NCBI RefSeq assembly: GCF_021190955.1
Contig: NZ_JAIOAO010000002.1
Coordinates: forward strand, 806,001-870,000
From: Parachryseolinea silvisoli
GTDB lineage: Bacteria > Bacteroidota > Bacteroidia > Cytophagales > Cyclobacteriaceae
Reading direction: 5' to 3'
DNA length: 64,000 bases
Shown: positions 7,928 to 15,294 of the stretch, in pieces
How positions within the stretch are numbered: position 1 is the first letter of the stretch
Layout: each line of letters starts with the position of its first letter
Position numbers and translations under genes: made by a program
Notes under the pieces: generated by a model
Database searches by the model: none
The model's input: only the letters and a program-made list of their open reading frames with translations
What the model was told of the DNA's origin: nothing

Positions 7928-8448
7928 GGGTACCTCCTTTCTTTTAGTGGGACATGAACTACAGGCGCTGTTCAAATACCTTATGAATCCTGGCCAGTAG
8001 CCGGCAGCGATCGCTGTCAGGATCATTAACGTTTTTGCAGGGTCGAATTGTTTACGGGCAACCTAATTTTTCGGGTTTTTCTAGCGAACAAGCGTTTTTT
8101 GCAGAATTTGGGGGTGATTCAGACAGTTTCCGGGTCAACCATGCCCAAATAGTTGCGGTGATTTCTATGCAAAAGGCCTTTTTTGCGCAAAAAACGCTTC
8201 CCGAAATGTCTTAAAAAGTCAAGAGCGACCGAATTTTCTTTTGACACATCCCCAGACGAGCAATGACCTTTGGTGTGCCCGCACACACAATGTTAACCAT
8301 TCTTCGCACCGCAACTCTCGTAAAACAAAATCCTGATCGGATGAAAAGCGATTTTTCCTTACACGAATTCATGTAAGAACCGCTTTGACGAGCAGGGCAC
8401 CGCGCAGCACCGCACCTTTGTATCATCAAAACAACACAAAAGCAACAT

Positions 8449-9018
8449 ATGAAATCCAAGATCGCCGTTTTAGCATTTGCCCTTCTGACATCCGCCGTAG
8501 CACTGGCTGATTCTCCCGCCATCCTGTCTGTAGTATCGACTGCCAACACCTACACTGTGTATTACAAAACCAGCGGTACCGGTAAAGTAAAGATCTCGAT
8601 TGTGAACGAAGCCAATAAGCTGGTTTACTCCGAAGTATTGAATAACGTAGCGTCTTTCTCTCGCCCGTATAACTTCAGCCAACTGGAAGAAGGTCAATAT
8701 ACTATTATCCTGGAAGACAAAAATGGTCGCCAGGTAGAGAAAGTAAACTACACGCAGAACCATATCAACAGCGTCGCGAAAGTTACCCGTCTGCAAGCGG
8801 ACCCGAACAAATACCTGGTAAGCCTTGCCAACAACGGTAGCGAAAAAGTTCTGGTAAGAATCTACAACGGCGAGCACACCATCCTGCACGAACAAACTGT
8901 GCAAGTAGACGGTAGCTTCGGCATGGTCTACAACCTGGGCCAGGCAAAGCTCGACTCAAACGTGCCCCTGACATTCGAGATCGTCACCAGCAACAAAGTT
9001 GAACTGGTGAACTTCTAA
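8449..9018 (+). CDS. Small secreted protein of unknown function
   Basis: A 189-residue protein with a clear signal peptide (about 20 residues, hydrophobic LAFALLTSAVALA). The mature part is rich in valine, threonine, asparagine and tyrosine in alternating patterns. It appears to hold two similar beta-sandwich halves, about residues 25-100 and 105-189, each with a YNLSQL/YNLGQ-like strand (SRPYNFSQLEEGQYTI; GMVYNLGQAKLDSN). This is typical of periplasmic or surface Bacteroidota proteins with a Por-secretion-like or DUF3244-like fold. No catalytic motif is visible. It has its own terminator and stands alone, so no role can be inferred from neighbours. Confidence 0.75.
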   Translation: MKSKIAVLAFALLTSAVALADSPAILSVVSTANTYTVYYKTSGTGKVKISIVNEANKLVYSEVLNNVASFSRPYNFSQLEEGQYTIILEDKNGRQVEKVNYTQNHINSVAKVTRLQADPNKYLVSLANNGSEKVLVRIYNGEHTILHEQTVQVDGSFGMVYNLGQAKLDSNVPLTFEIVTSNKVELVNF

Positions 9019-9054
9019 GAATTTCCAATTCGATTCGCAGAATTCTTAAAAAAC

Positions 9055-9092
9055 AGAAGCCTCCCCATGCTCAAGGGAGGCTTCTTCTTTTA
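9055..9092 (+). terminator. Rho-independent terminator after the small secreted protein gene
   Basis: A perfect 11-bp stem (9055-9065 with 9075-9085, 9-base loop) is followed by a T-rich run. It is 36 bases after the stop codon. Confidence 0.85.
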
Positions 9093-9143
9093 TTGAAAGT
9101 TTCGAGACGACTTGGTCCGTTGCGTTGCTGGCGCAAAGTCTAA

Positions 9144-9159
9144 TCCCGACAAGTCGGGA
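9144..9159. repeat. Short inverted repeat TCCCGAC-AA-GTCGGGA
   Basis: Seven-bp arms around two bases. A similar hairpin (TCCCGAC, three bases, GTTGGGA) occurs near 13327-13343. It may be a dispersed palindromic element of this genome, which cannot be judged from one window. Confidence 0.4.
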
Positions 9160-9305
9160 GGAACTTGTGACGAAAACGGGGCCACTCAGGCCAGTAAACA
9201 ATACGGTGTCCGCGGGGTGGCCTCATAGTGCCAGTTTAACCTGGGCTCCTGCCTCCCTGGATTCAAGCCTGCCCCAGCCATGTCCTACTCCCTTTATAGC
9301 GTAGA

Positions 9306-9337
9306 TCATCCGTGGTTCATCCGTGGAACATCTATGG
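9306..9337. repeat. Tandem 11-base repeat, unit TCATCCGTGGT
   Basis: TCATCCGTGG starts at 9306 and again at 9317; a diverged copy (ACATCTATGG) starts at 9328, all at 11-base spacing. Similar short ATCCGTGG arrays occur, from memory, between genes in several bacterial phyla. The surrounding 9019-9547 gap (529 bases) carries no gene that I can support. Confidence 0.5.
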
Positions 9338-9547
9338 AGGAACCCTGTGGCAGACTCGAAGGATCCCCGGCGAAAAATTCCTTTTTTCCGTCCTGGCTCC
9401 GACCCGTCCCGCAACTCCTTCTCTCCTCCGCGGAACCCCAAATTCCATTTTTTCAAACCAACGAAAATTATTTCAAAACAACCTGTCAAACCTGATTCAA
9501 CAGGTGATCATCAAGTGTGCGGCTGGCGTGAGTTTAAGCCCCGCCGA

Positions 9548-9991
9548 CTATTGGCCAGTCCCGGTTTGCTCAATCGCGCTAACCGCCGACATCAAAGGCA
9601 TCAACTTCGCATGCGCCTTTTCATCATCAAAAGTATGCGCAACCGTTTTCCCATCACCTGTGAATAGCGTTAAGGTAGAGTGCCGGGCACCATCATATTC
9701 CCGCGCCTGTGAGGGAGATTTCAGCGCAGGGATTTCAGAAAGAGATACGCCGCGAAGGCTTTTTTGCACAGCCGCCCATTCCTCCGGCGTGATGAGCCGG
9801 CGCGACGCCCGTTGCTCACGTCCGGAAATGGTCGTAATAAAACTGTCGGCGGTAATAACGACGTGTTTTTGGAAACCACGCGTCAGCGAGCTGTATTCAA
9901 CGCGACCAATTTTTTGTGAAGACTGGCATTGCATCAAAGCCATGGCCAATGTAAAAAGGAAAGCGGTCGACCCGCATCGGATAGTTTTCAT
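9548..9991 (-). CDS. Hypothetical lipoprotein
   Basis: A 147-residue protein starting with a signal peptide that ends in LMQC, a plausible lipobox with C22 as the acylated cysteine. The mature part has mixed strands and helices (VVITADSFITTISGRE, ITPEEWAAVQKSL, STLTLFTGDGKTVAHTFDD). Similar Bacteroidota lipoproteins have no known role. It is encoded downstream of the metallopeptidase gene on the same strand, 111 bases away, so co-transcription is possible but not shown. A long open frame on the other strand across this gene was judged a by-product of codon composition. Confidence 0.7.
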   Translation of the reverse strand: MKTIRCGSTAFLFTLAMALMQCQSSQKIGRVEYSSLTRGFQKHVVITADSFITTISGREQRASRRLITPEEWAAVQKSLRGVSLSEIPALKSPSQAREYDGARHSTLTLFTGDGKTVAHTFDDEKAHAKLMPLMSAVSAIEQTGTGQ

Positions 9992-10102
9992 GCCCGCAAG
10001 ATATCAAACAAACCGCAACAGCCGAGGCAAAAAGAAACCTCCGGGTCGTCCAGCACAAACGCTAATGATGACACCGGAGGTCGAATAATTGTGACTATTC
10101 TA

Positions 10103-13063
10103 TTATTCCTTCAAAAATTTCTCGCGAATAAGCCCCTTATCCGTCGACACCGATAAAATATACATACCCGTGGGCAGTGATGACACATCCAGCGAGCGCT
10201 CCTCCTGCCGCACATACGGCACTGCAGCACCCGTCAGATTATTGATCTGCAGCGCACGAATGACAACACCTTCTTCCAGTTCAAGCGTCAGCTGATCCTT
10301 TACCGGATTTGGATAAATGCGATGCGTCAGGATGCTTGCCTCTTCCGGAAGCACCACCTCGCCGCGATCCGTTTTAGCCAGGCCACTGCCGCCGGTAATG
10401 TTGACCGTATAATCTTCCACCTCACCATAAGCGAAAGCCTCGCAATAGCTCGGTACGCCATTATACTTCATAGATACGCGCAATCGGGTAGCGCCAGCGG
10501 TAACGGTAGAAGGCACCGTAAACGAGCCGCTCACGGGAGTGGTCGTGGTCGCATTACGGAACCACACACGCTCACCACTGTCGGCAAAATCACCGTCGCG
10601 GTTAAAGTCAATCCACGCGGCATAAGCTTCGCTATACGATGTGCCCGTCCAGGTAGGCGTGACGGTGATGGTGTAAGTCGAGCCTGCGCTAAGGGTTGTT
10701 GACAGGTTTGTAAAATTGCCATAGCCGCCGTTTGCGCCGCTTAGGTTGTTAATCGTGCCGAGCTGTACGCGACCAATGTATTCATCCGCGACGCTATTGC
10801 CGCGCGAGGCACAATAAGTAGGACCTGCATTGAGCGTGGTAAAGTTGACGGAAGCGCTGTAGGCCGAAGTAGTCGTGCCGCAGACGCTGCGCACCTGCGC
10901 CTCATACGCCGTCTGCGATGCGAGTGCGCTTAGCGTAATGGTTGTAGCCCCCGTGGAAACGGTTGTCCAGGTGGAGGCACTCGTCGCACGGTATTGTATA
11001 TCGTATGTGGCATTGGCCACCGCGTTCCAGTTCAGGGTTGCGCCGGAAGTAGTAACACCGGATGCTGCAAGGCCGGTGGGGATAGTGGCATTACAGGTCA
11101 CCGGACCTGTTGTAATGGTAAAGTTAGTGTTGGATATATCATAGAAGATATTGTCTGCAGCTTCCACTTTAATACGTGCCGTGGTTGTCGCGAGTGTCGG
11201 AACCGTAATAGCCTGCGAGCCATCGTTGGCTGTGCCGGCCACCAGCGTGGTGGGATAGGTAAAACCACCATCTGTAGAAAGAAGAATGTTTACCGTCGCA
11301 GAGTTTACCGGGGCTACGTTGGTGCTGGCCACATTCCAGGTAACGGTCTGTGCGCTGCCCGCGGCCCACGTCGTGGCGGCTGTTGGGAAGGTGACAACAA
11401 AAGGCCCCGCCGTACCGTTGACCGTTACGCGCATGAGATCTTCCGCTGTCTGGCCACCCCCGGCTTTGTTGTCACGTACGGTCAGTGCGAAGTTGAGCGT
11501 ACGGGCTACCGACGGTACCACTTCCCACGTCGGTGTCAGATTGTTGTTGACTACGTCGCTGATGCGTGGGAAATAACGGTCGGGGGAAGTAGTTCCTTCC
11601 CATGAGCGGAACATCGGGCCCACGGTGCGGGTAGATGTCGGCGCCGAGTTGGAGTTCGGATTACCCGGGTCGTTTTGTTCCCATGCGAAGGTAATGGCAT
11701 CGCTGTCGGGGTCTGTTCCTTGTCCGCGTAGCACAAAGGCGGTCGAGCGCGGAATGGTATAATCCGCGCCGGCGTTTGCCGTCGGCGGGTTGTTGGTCAG
11801 GTTAATAATCTGCGCACAGCCCGAGCTGTTACCGGATTGTACGTTCGCCGAGATATCGCGGATGTTTACATAGTGGAAGTATGCGTCGCTGTTGTTCTGT
11901 ACGTTGGCGGCGCAGATGCCGGCATAGCCCATGATGGTGCTGCCGCTGCCGGGCTCTACTTCGGTCAAACCACTGCCACTGCGACAGGAAGAATTACTTT
12001 GTGTATGATAGCCACCAAACTGGTGTCCCATTTCATGCGCCACATAGTCTATGTCAAATGCATCGCCCGTAGGATTGGAGCTGCCGGTAAAGCCGCTACC
12101 TTTGCTGCCCGTAGTACACACGCAACCGATGCACCCGGCGTTGCCGCCACCGGTGGTGTTGAAGTTGTGACCAATATCGTAGTTGGCGTTGCCGATCGCG
12201 GCATCGATCACCTGTTGTGTTTTAGTATTCCACTCGTTTGACCAGGGGTCGGTAGTTGTACTACCATGGTAAATGATGAGGTTGTTGTTCGGAACGATCT
12301 CCATCGTAATAGCAAGGTCACGTTCATACACACCGTTCACGCGCGTCATGCTCACGTTCATTTGGGCGAGGATGTTGGCTTTCTTTTGTGCGTCAGTACC
12401 CGTGCCGGCAAACAGGTTGCCATACTCGGCTGTACAGGACAATGCGAGCCGGTACTTGCGCAGCTTGCGGTCGTTGGTGCTGAGAGGTGTCGGTGCCGCC
12501 GTGCGACCTGAAAATACATTCGCTTCATCGGTGTAACATGTAAAGCTCGTCTCGCGGGTCACATCGGCTCGGCGGTATACAGTATATAACGAACGGTCTT
12601 CGGTGTAGGGATCAATGTAATACTGACGGTCATGATCGCTGGAAAGTACCATGCCGTGGAATCCCGTTTGATTGGACACACTAAACCGGATGGTCGCAGA
12701 AGGCTCATCGAGGCCCTGGCCGGCATACGATTTAATGCCCGGGTACTTCGCGGCTAAGTCGGGGTGCAGTACCGAAGCTTCCACCACGCGATAACGCTTC
12801 AGCATACCTTGTGGATCAGGGAAGCTGACGATCAGATCAGCTCGCCCGGCAGACAAGCCCCGTATAGGGGCCTTGTTAACCTCTTGTTGAAGGCCGGAGA
12901 AATCGAGGGCAAACACCCGGTGCGCCGACGGTTGCGCGCGACGTGCCGCTAATGGCTTTTCCAACGGAGGCTCTGAAGACTGGGTCCAGTACGTTTTTGT
13001 TTGGGCCATGCCCAACGTTGCTGTCAAAGAGAAGACAGCCATAAATAGTAGTTTCTTCTTCAT
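10103..13063 (-). CDS. Secreted zinc metallopeptidase (reprolysin-like) with Fn3, GEVED and type IX sorting domains
   Basis: A 986-residue exported protease. I place the start at 13063 (MKKKLLFMAVFSLTA...), since this gives a clean signal peptide ending in GMAQ; an ATG at 13087 would put eight residues before it. A propeptide-like region spans about 20-190. The peptidase domain has HEMGHQFGGYH near residue 345, the HExxHxxGxxH zinc motif of metzincins. Then come a Ca-dependent beta domain (PPTANAGADYTI), an Ig-like region (AGSAQTVTWNVAST), a fibronectin III domain (TIPTGLAASGVTTSGATLNW), and a GEVED domain ending in EVEDYTVNI. The C terminus (RIYPNPVKDQLTLE ... GMYILSV) is a type A sorting signal for type IX secretion. 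Confidence 0.92.
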   Translation of the reverse strand: MKKKLLFMAVFSLTATLGMAQTKTYWTQSSEPPLEKPLAARRAQPSAHRVFALDFSGLQQEVNKAPIRGLSAGRADLIVSFPDPQGMLKRYRVVEASVLHPDLAAKYPGIKSYAGQGLDEPSATIRFSVSNQTGFHGMVLSSDHDRQYYIDPYTEDRSLYTVYRRADVTRETSFTCYTDEANVFSGRTAAPTPLSTNDRKLRKYRLALSCTAEYGNLFAGTGTDAQKKANILAQMNVSMTRVNGVYERDLAITMEIVPNNNLIIYHGSTTTDPWSNEWNTKTQQVIDAAIGNANYDIGHNFNTTGGGNAGCIGCVCTTGSKGSGFTGSSNPTGDAFDIDYVAHEMGHQFGGYHTQSNSSCRSGSGLTEVEPGSGSTIMGYAGICAANVQNNSDAYFHYVNIRDISANVQSGNSSGCAQIINLTNNPPTANAGADYTIPRSTAFVLRGQGTDPDSDAITFAWEQNDPGNPNSNSAPTSTRTVGPMFRSWEGTTSPDRYFPRISDVVNNNLTPTWEVVPSVARTLNFALTVRDNKAGGGQTAEDLMRVTVNGTAGPFVVTFPTAATTWAAGSAQTVTWNVASTNVAPVNSATVNILLSTDGGFTYPTTLVAGTANDGSQAITVPTLATTTARIKVEAADNIFYDISNTNFTITTGPVTCNATIPTGLAASGVTTSGATLNWNAVANATYDIQYRATSASTWTTVSTGATTITLSALASQTAYEAQVRSVCGTTTSAYSASVNFTTLNAGPTYCASRGNSVADEYIGRVQLGTINNLSGANGGYGNFTNLSTTLSAGSTYTITVTPTWTGTSYSEAYAAWIDFNRDGDFADSGERVWFRNATTTTPVSGSFTVPSTVTAGATRLRVSMKYNGVPSYCEAFAYGEVEDYTVNITGGSGLAKTDRGEVVLPEEASILTHRIYPNPVKDQLTLELEEGVVIRALQINNLTGAAVPYVRQEERSLDVSSLPTGMYILSVSTDKGLIREKFLKE

Positions 13064-13087
13064 AACATGTATCGGTTTATGGTACAA

Positions 13088-13485
13088 AACAATATACCGA
13101 ATAAGCCAGGAAGAAACATCGCGGTCACGACATAATTCGCTTTTATTCGCTCAACAACGGGTATATATTCTTTGGAGTATATATAATACCTGATAAGTAA
13201 GGTATACGAGAAATAAGGTATGCAACAAGTGTACCTGACGCGACTCTTAATTCTTATGCTGTTGTTTGCCGGCGCGAGTCTTCAGATTGCGTAATGTTCA
13301 TGTCGTAGTGAATACACCGCCGGCGTCCCGACCAGGTTGGGATAACTGCATCTGCCTGCAGTCCGTCTTTCGTCGAGCATTATCCTCAGCAATCGATTGA
13401 TACGTTTCAAAAGTTTAAAAATTCCTTAACCTGGCATTCGCCTTTCCATCCTTTTTATTTGGGTTATTTGGACGTCTGAATAGTC
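13088..13485. other. Intergenic region, 398 bases, upstream of the sigma factor gene
   Basis: It holds an AT-rich imperfect dyad near 13160-13190 (TATATATTC...GAGTATATATA), a short signal-peptide-like frame (listed separately) and a hairpin near 13327-13343. Promoters for the divergent metallopeptidase and sigma factor genes should lie here, but I see no full TTTG/TAnnTTTG pair. Confidence 0.45.
13220..13294 (+). pseudogene. 24-codon frame that looks like an isolated signal peptide
   Basis: MQQVYLTRLLILMLLFAG followed by ASLQIA and TAA. One arginine, then a 12-residue hydrophobic core, then a small-residue end: exactly the form of a Bacteroidota signal peptide, but with nothing after it. It may be the remnant of a lost secreted protein, or a tiny membrane peptide. 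No Shine-Dalgarno sequence precedes it. A chance frame cannot be excluded. Confidence 0.3.
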
Positions 13486-14064
13486 ATGGAGACCCCGCAA
13501 CAACATATTCAGTCAGATGAGCAACTGCTGCAGTCCTTGCAGCAGGATAGCCGCCAGGCATTTAATGAATTGTATTTCAGGCATTGGGAGAATCTCTACC
13601 GGGCGGCCTATTCAGTGTTACGCGACGAAGACTCGGCCAAAGACATCGTACAGGAAGTATTCTTCAGTATCTGGAAAAAACGTCACACCCAGCAAATCCG
13701 CCAGTTGTCTGCCTATCTTTTTCAGGCGGTAAAGTTTCAGGTGGCGCGCCAGCTGCGGCACGGTAAGTTGTTGGATATTCATGTAGAGCGGCTTGGCCAC
13801 CTGCACACAATGAACACGACGGAGGAATCACTCCATGCCTCTGAGCTCGATGCGCTGCTCGAAACAACCCTGGGCAAATTGCCGGAGCGTTGCCGCGATG
13901 TCTTTTATCTAAGCCGCTTCGAACAGCTCTCGAATAAAGAGATCGCGCAACGTCTCAACCTTTCTACACGCACCGTGGAGTGGCATATCTCCAATGCGCT
14001 GAAACATCTGCGGCACACCATCGAGAACACCTTCCTGTTATTGATTCTATTTATGTTGCACTAA
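13486..14064 (+). CDS. ECF-type RNA polymerase sigma factor (Bacteroides expansion family)
   Basis: A 192-residue sigma-70 factor of the extracytoplasmic-function group. Region 2 spans about residues 25-95 (FNELYFRHWENLYRAAYSVLRDEDSAKDIVQEVFFSIWKK, seen in parts). Region 4 spans about 125-180, with the helix-turn-helix LSNKEIAQRLNLSTRTVEWHIS. The last 14 residues are strongly hydrophobic (NTFLLLILFMLH), a possible membrane-contact tail. It is followed by a FecR-type anti-sigma gene and then susC/susD. By analogy with the FecI/FecR system, it should turn on this uptake locus when the outer-membrane receptor senses its ligand. Confidence 0.93.
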   Translation: METPQQHIQSDEQLLQSLQQDSRQAFNELYFRHWENLYRAAYSVLRDEDSAKDIVQEVFFSIWKKRHTQQIRQLSAYLFQAVKFQVARQLRHGKLLDIHVERLGHLHTMNTTEESLHASELDALLETTLGKLPERCRDVFYLSRFEQLSNKEIAQRLNLSTRTVEWHISNALKHLRHTIENTFLLLILFMLH

Positions 14065-14186
14065 CACGCGTTGCGTGTGCAACGTGTTATGCCCAGGTTA
14101 TGGGTATTATGATTCTATTATTTGATGATTTTATGGCCCGTGTATCCGCCCGTTCCTGACACTATAGGACGTGTAAACACAGGTAC

Positions 14187-15176
14187 ATGACGAAGGAAGA
14201 ATTTTTAAAACTGTTGGATCGGTATATCGCGGGCAAATGTACCGAGGCCGAACGGCAGTCGTTAGATCGTTTTTTTGCCTCCTTTCAGGAGGATGGCTCC
14301 TGGCAGCAATCGTGGGAGCTCACAGCACGCGAACGTATAAAACTGGAGATCTATACATCGCTCAATCGCCAAATGGATGAAGAACAGGTAACCGGTCTCT
14401 CCGTATGGCGACGCGCTGTGCCGGCAGTATTGCGCATCGCCGCCACGGTGGTAGTGACGCTGGGTCTCGGTTGGCTGATCTATACACGTTTTTATAGCGA
14501 GCCTTCCCCCCGGTACATCACCCAAAAAACGATTCGCGGTCAGCGCGCTACGGTTACGTTGAGCGACGGCTCCGTGGTTCGTTTGAATGCTGAAAGTCAG
14601 ATCACCTATCCGGAGAAATTTACGGCAGATACCCGTGAGATACAGCTGACGGGTGAAGCGTTCTTCGATGTCCATCGCGACCCCGGGCATCCGTTTATTG
14701 TCCATTCACAAGGGTTAAAGACATCGGTGCTGGGTACCTCCTTTAATATACAGGCCGAAGCCACGGCGACAACCGTACAAGTAACCGTAAAGACGGGCCG
14801 GGTACAGGTTGAGCCGGAGGGGGACGACAGCAGTCGTCGACTGGTGCTGACCCCTACGCAGCAGGCAACCTATACGCGTGCGAACGCCAGCCTTACCCGC
14901 CAGACCGTGGCGTTGGATCGCTACCTGGCCTGGACGGACGATGTCATTTACCTCGACAATACGCCCATTCGCGAGATGGCACAGATCCTCGAAAAATGGT
15001 ATGGCGTCACGATTTCCCTGGAAAAAGAAGGCCTCGGAAATTGCCTCATCAGCGGTAAGTATAAAAGCGATCAGCTTATCAACATCCTGGAAGGACTGGA
15101 GTTCATGCAAGGTATTACCTACCGCTTTGTAAACAACCGCACCATTATTTTATCCGGAAACCCCTGTAACCATTAA
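14187..15176 (+). CDS. FecR-family anti-sigma factor
   Basis: A 329-residue single-pass inner-membrane regulator. The N-terminal cytoplasmic part (1-80) would hold the sigma factor. A transmembrane segment is visible at about 82-103 (AVLRIAATVVVTLGLGWLIY). The FecR domain spans about 118-212 (RATVTLSDGSVVRLNAES; GEAFFDVHRD; FIVHSQGLKTSVLGTSFNI). The C-terminal DUF4974 domain (about 253-325) should contact the STN domain of SusC. It lies 122 bases after the sigma gene and 118 bases before susC, the standard order. It is expected to pass the outer-membrane signal to the sigma factor. Confidence 0.93.
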   Translation: MTKEEFLKLLDRYIAGKCTEAERQSLDRFFASFQEDGSWQQSWELTARERIKLEIYTSLNRQMDEEQVTGLSVWRRAVPAVLRIAATVVVTLGLGWLIYTRFYSEPSPRYITQKTIRGQRATVTLSDGSVVRLNAESQITYPEKFTADTREIQLTGEAFFDVHRDPGHPFIVHSQGLKTSVLGTSFNIQAEATATTVQVTVKTGRVQVEPEGDDSSRRLVLTPTQQATYTRANASLTRQTVALDRYLAWTDDVIYLDNTPIREMAQILEKWYGVTISLEKEGLGNCLISGKYKSDQLINILEGLEFMQGITYRFVNNRTIILSGNPCNH

Positions 15177-15226
15177 CCAATGCCTATGCGATAAAAGACT
15201 ACCAAACAACCCCTACTCAAAAAAGA

Positions 15227-15258
15227 AAGCCCATCGCTGCGGGAACAGAGATGGGCCC
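15227..15258 (+). promoter_or_regulatory. Hairpin between fecR and susC
   Basis: GCCCATC at 15229-15235 pairs with GATGGGC at 15250-15256. Only C follows, with no T run, so it is more likely a leader structure or processing site than a terminator. Such stems before susC could set the ratio of regulator to receptor transcript; this is inference. Confidence 0.4.
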
Positions 15259-15294
15259 GACCCTAAAGATTGTAAAACCTTTAAAGCCTGATTC

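Larger units (their letters stand above)
7697..8448. other. Intergenic region, 752 bases
   Basis: Apart from the short reading frame and terminator listed separately, I see several dyads. AATTCCAAG and CTTGGAATT flank the end of the short frame. CAGCGATCGCTG at 8005-8016 is a perfect 12-base palindrome nested inside ATCCTG (7987-7992) and CAGGAT (8018-8023). A GCAAAA...TTTTGC hairpin lies at 8169-8186. No longer gene can be supported here on either strand. Confidence 0.5.

Noticed and set aside
9312-10088. A 258-codon open frame on the plus strand across the lipoprotein gene
   Set aside because: Its translation has an arginine/cysteine/proline-rich, shuffled composition with no signal or domain, while the opposite strand encodes a clear lipoprotein.
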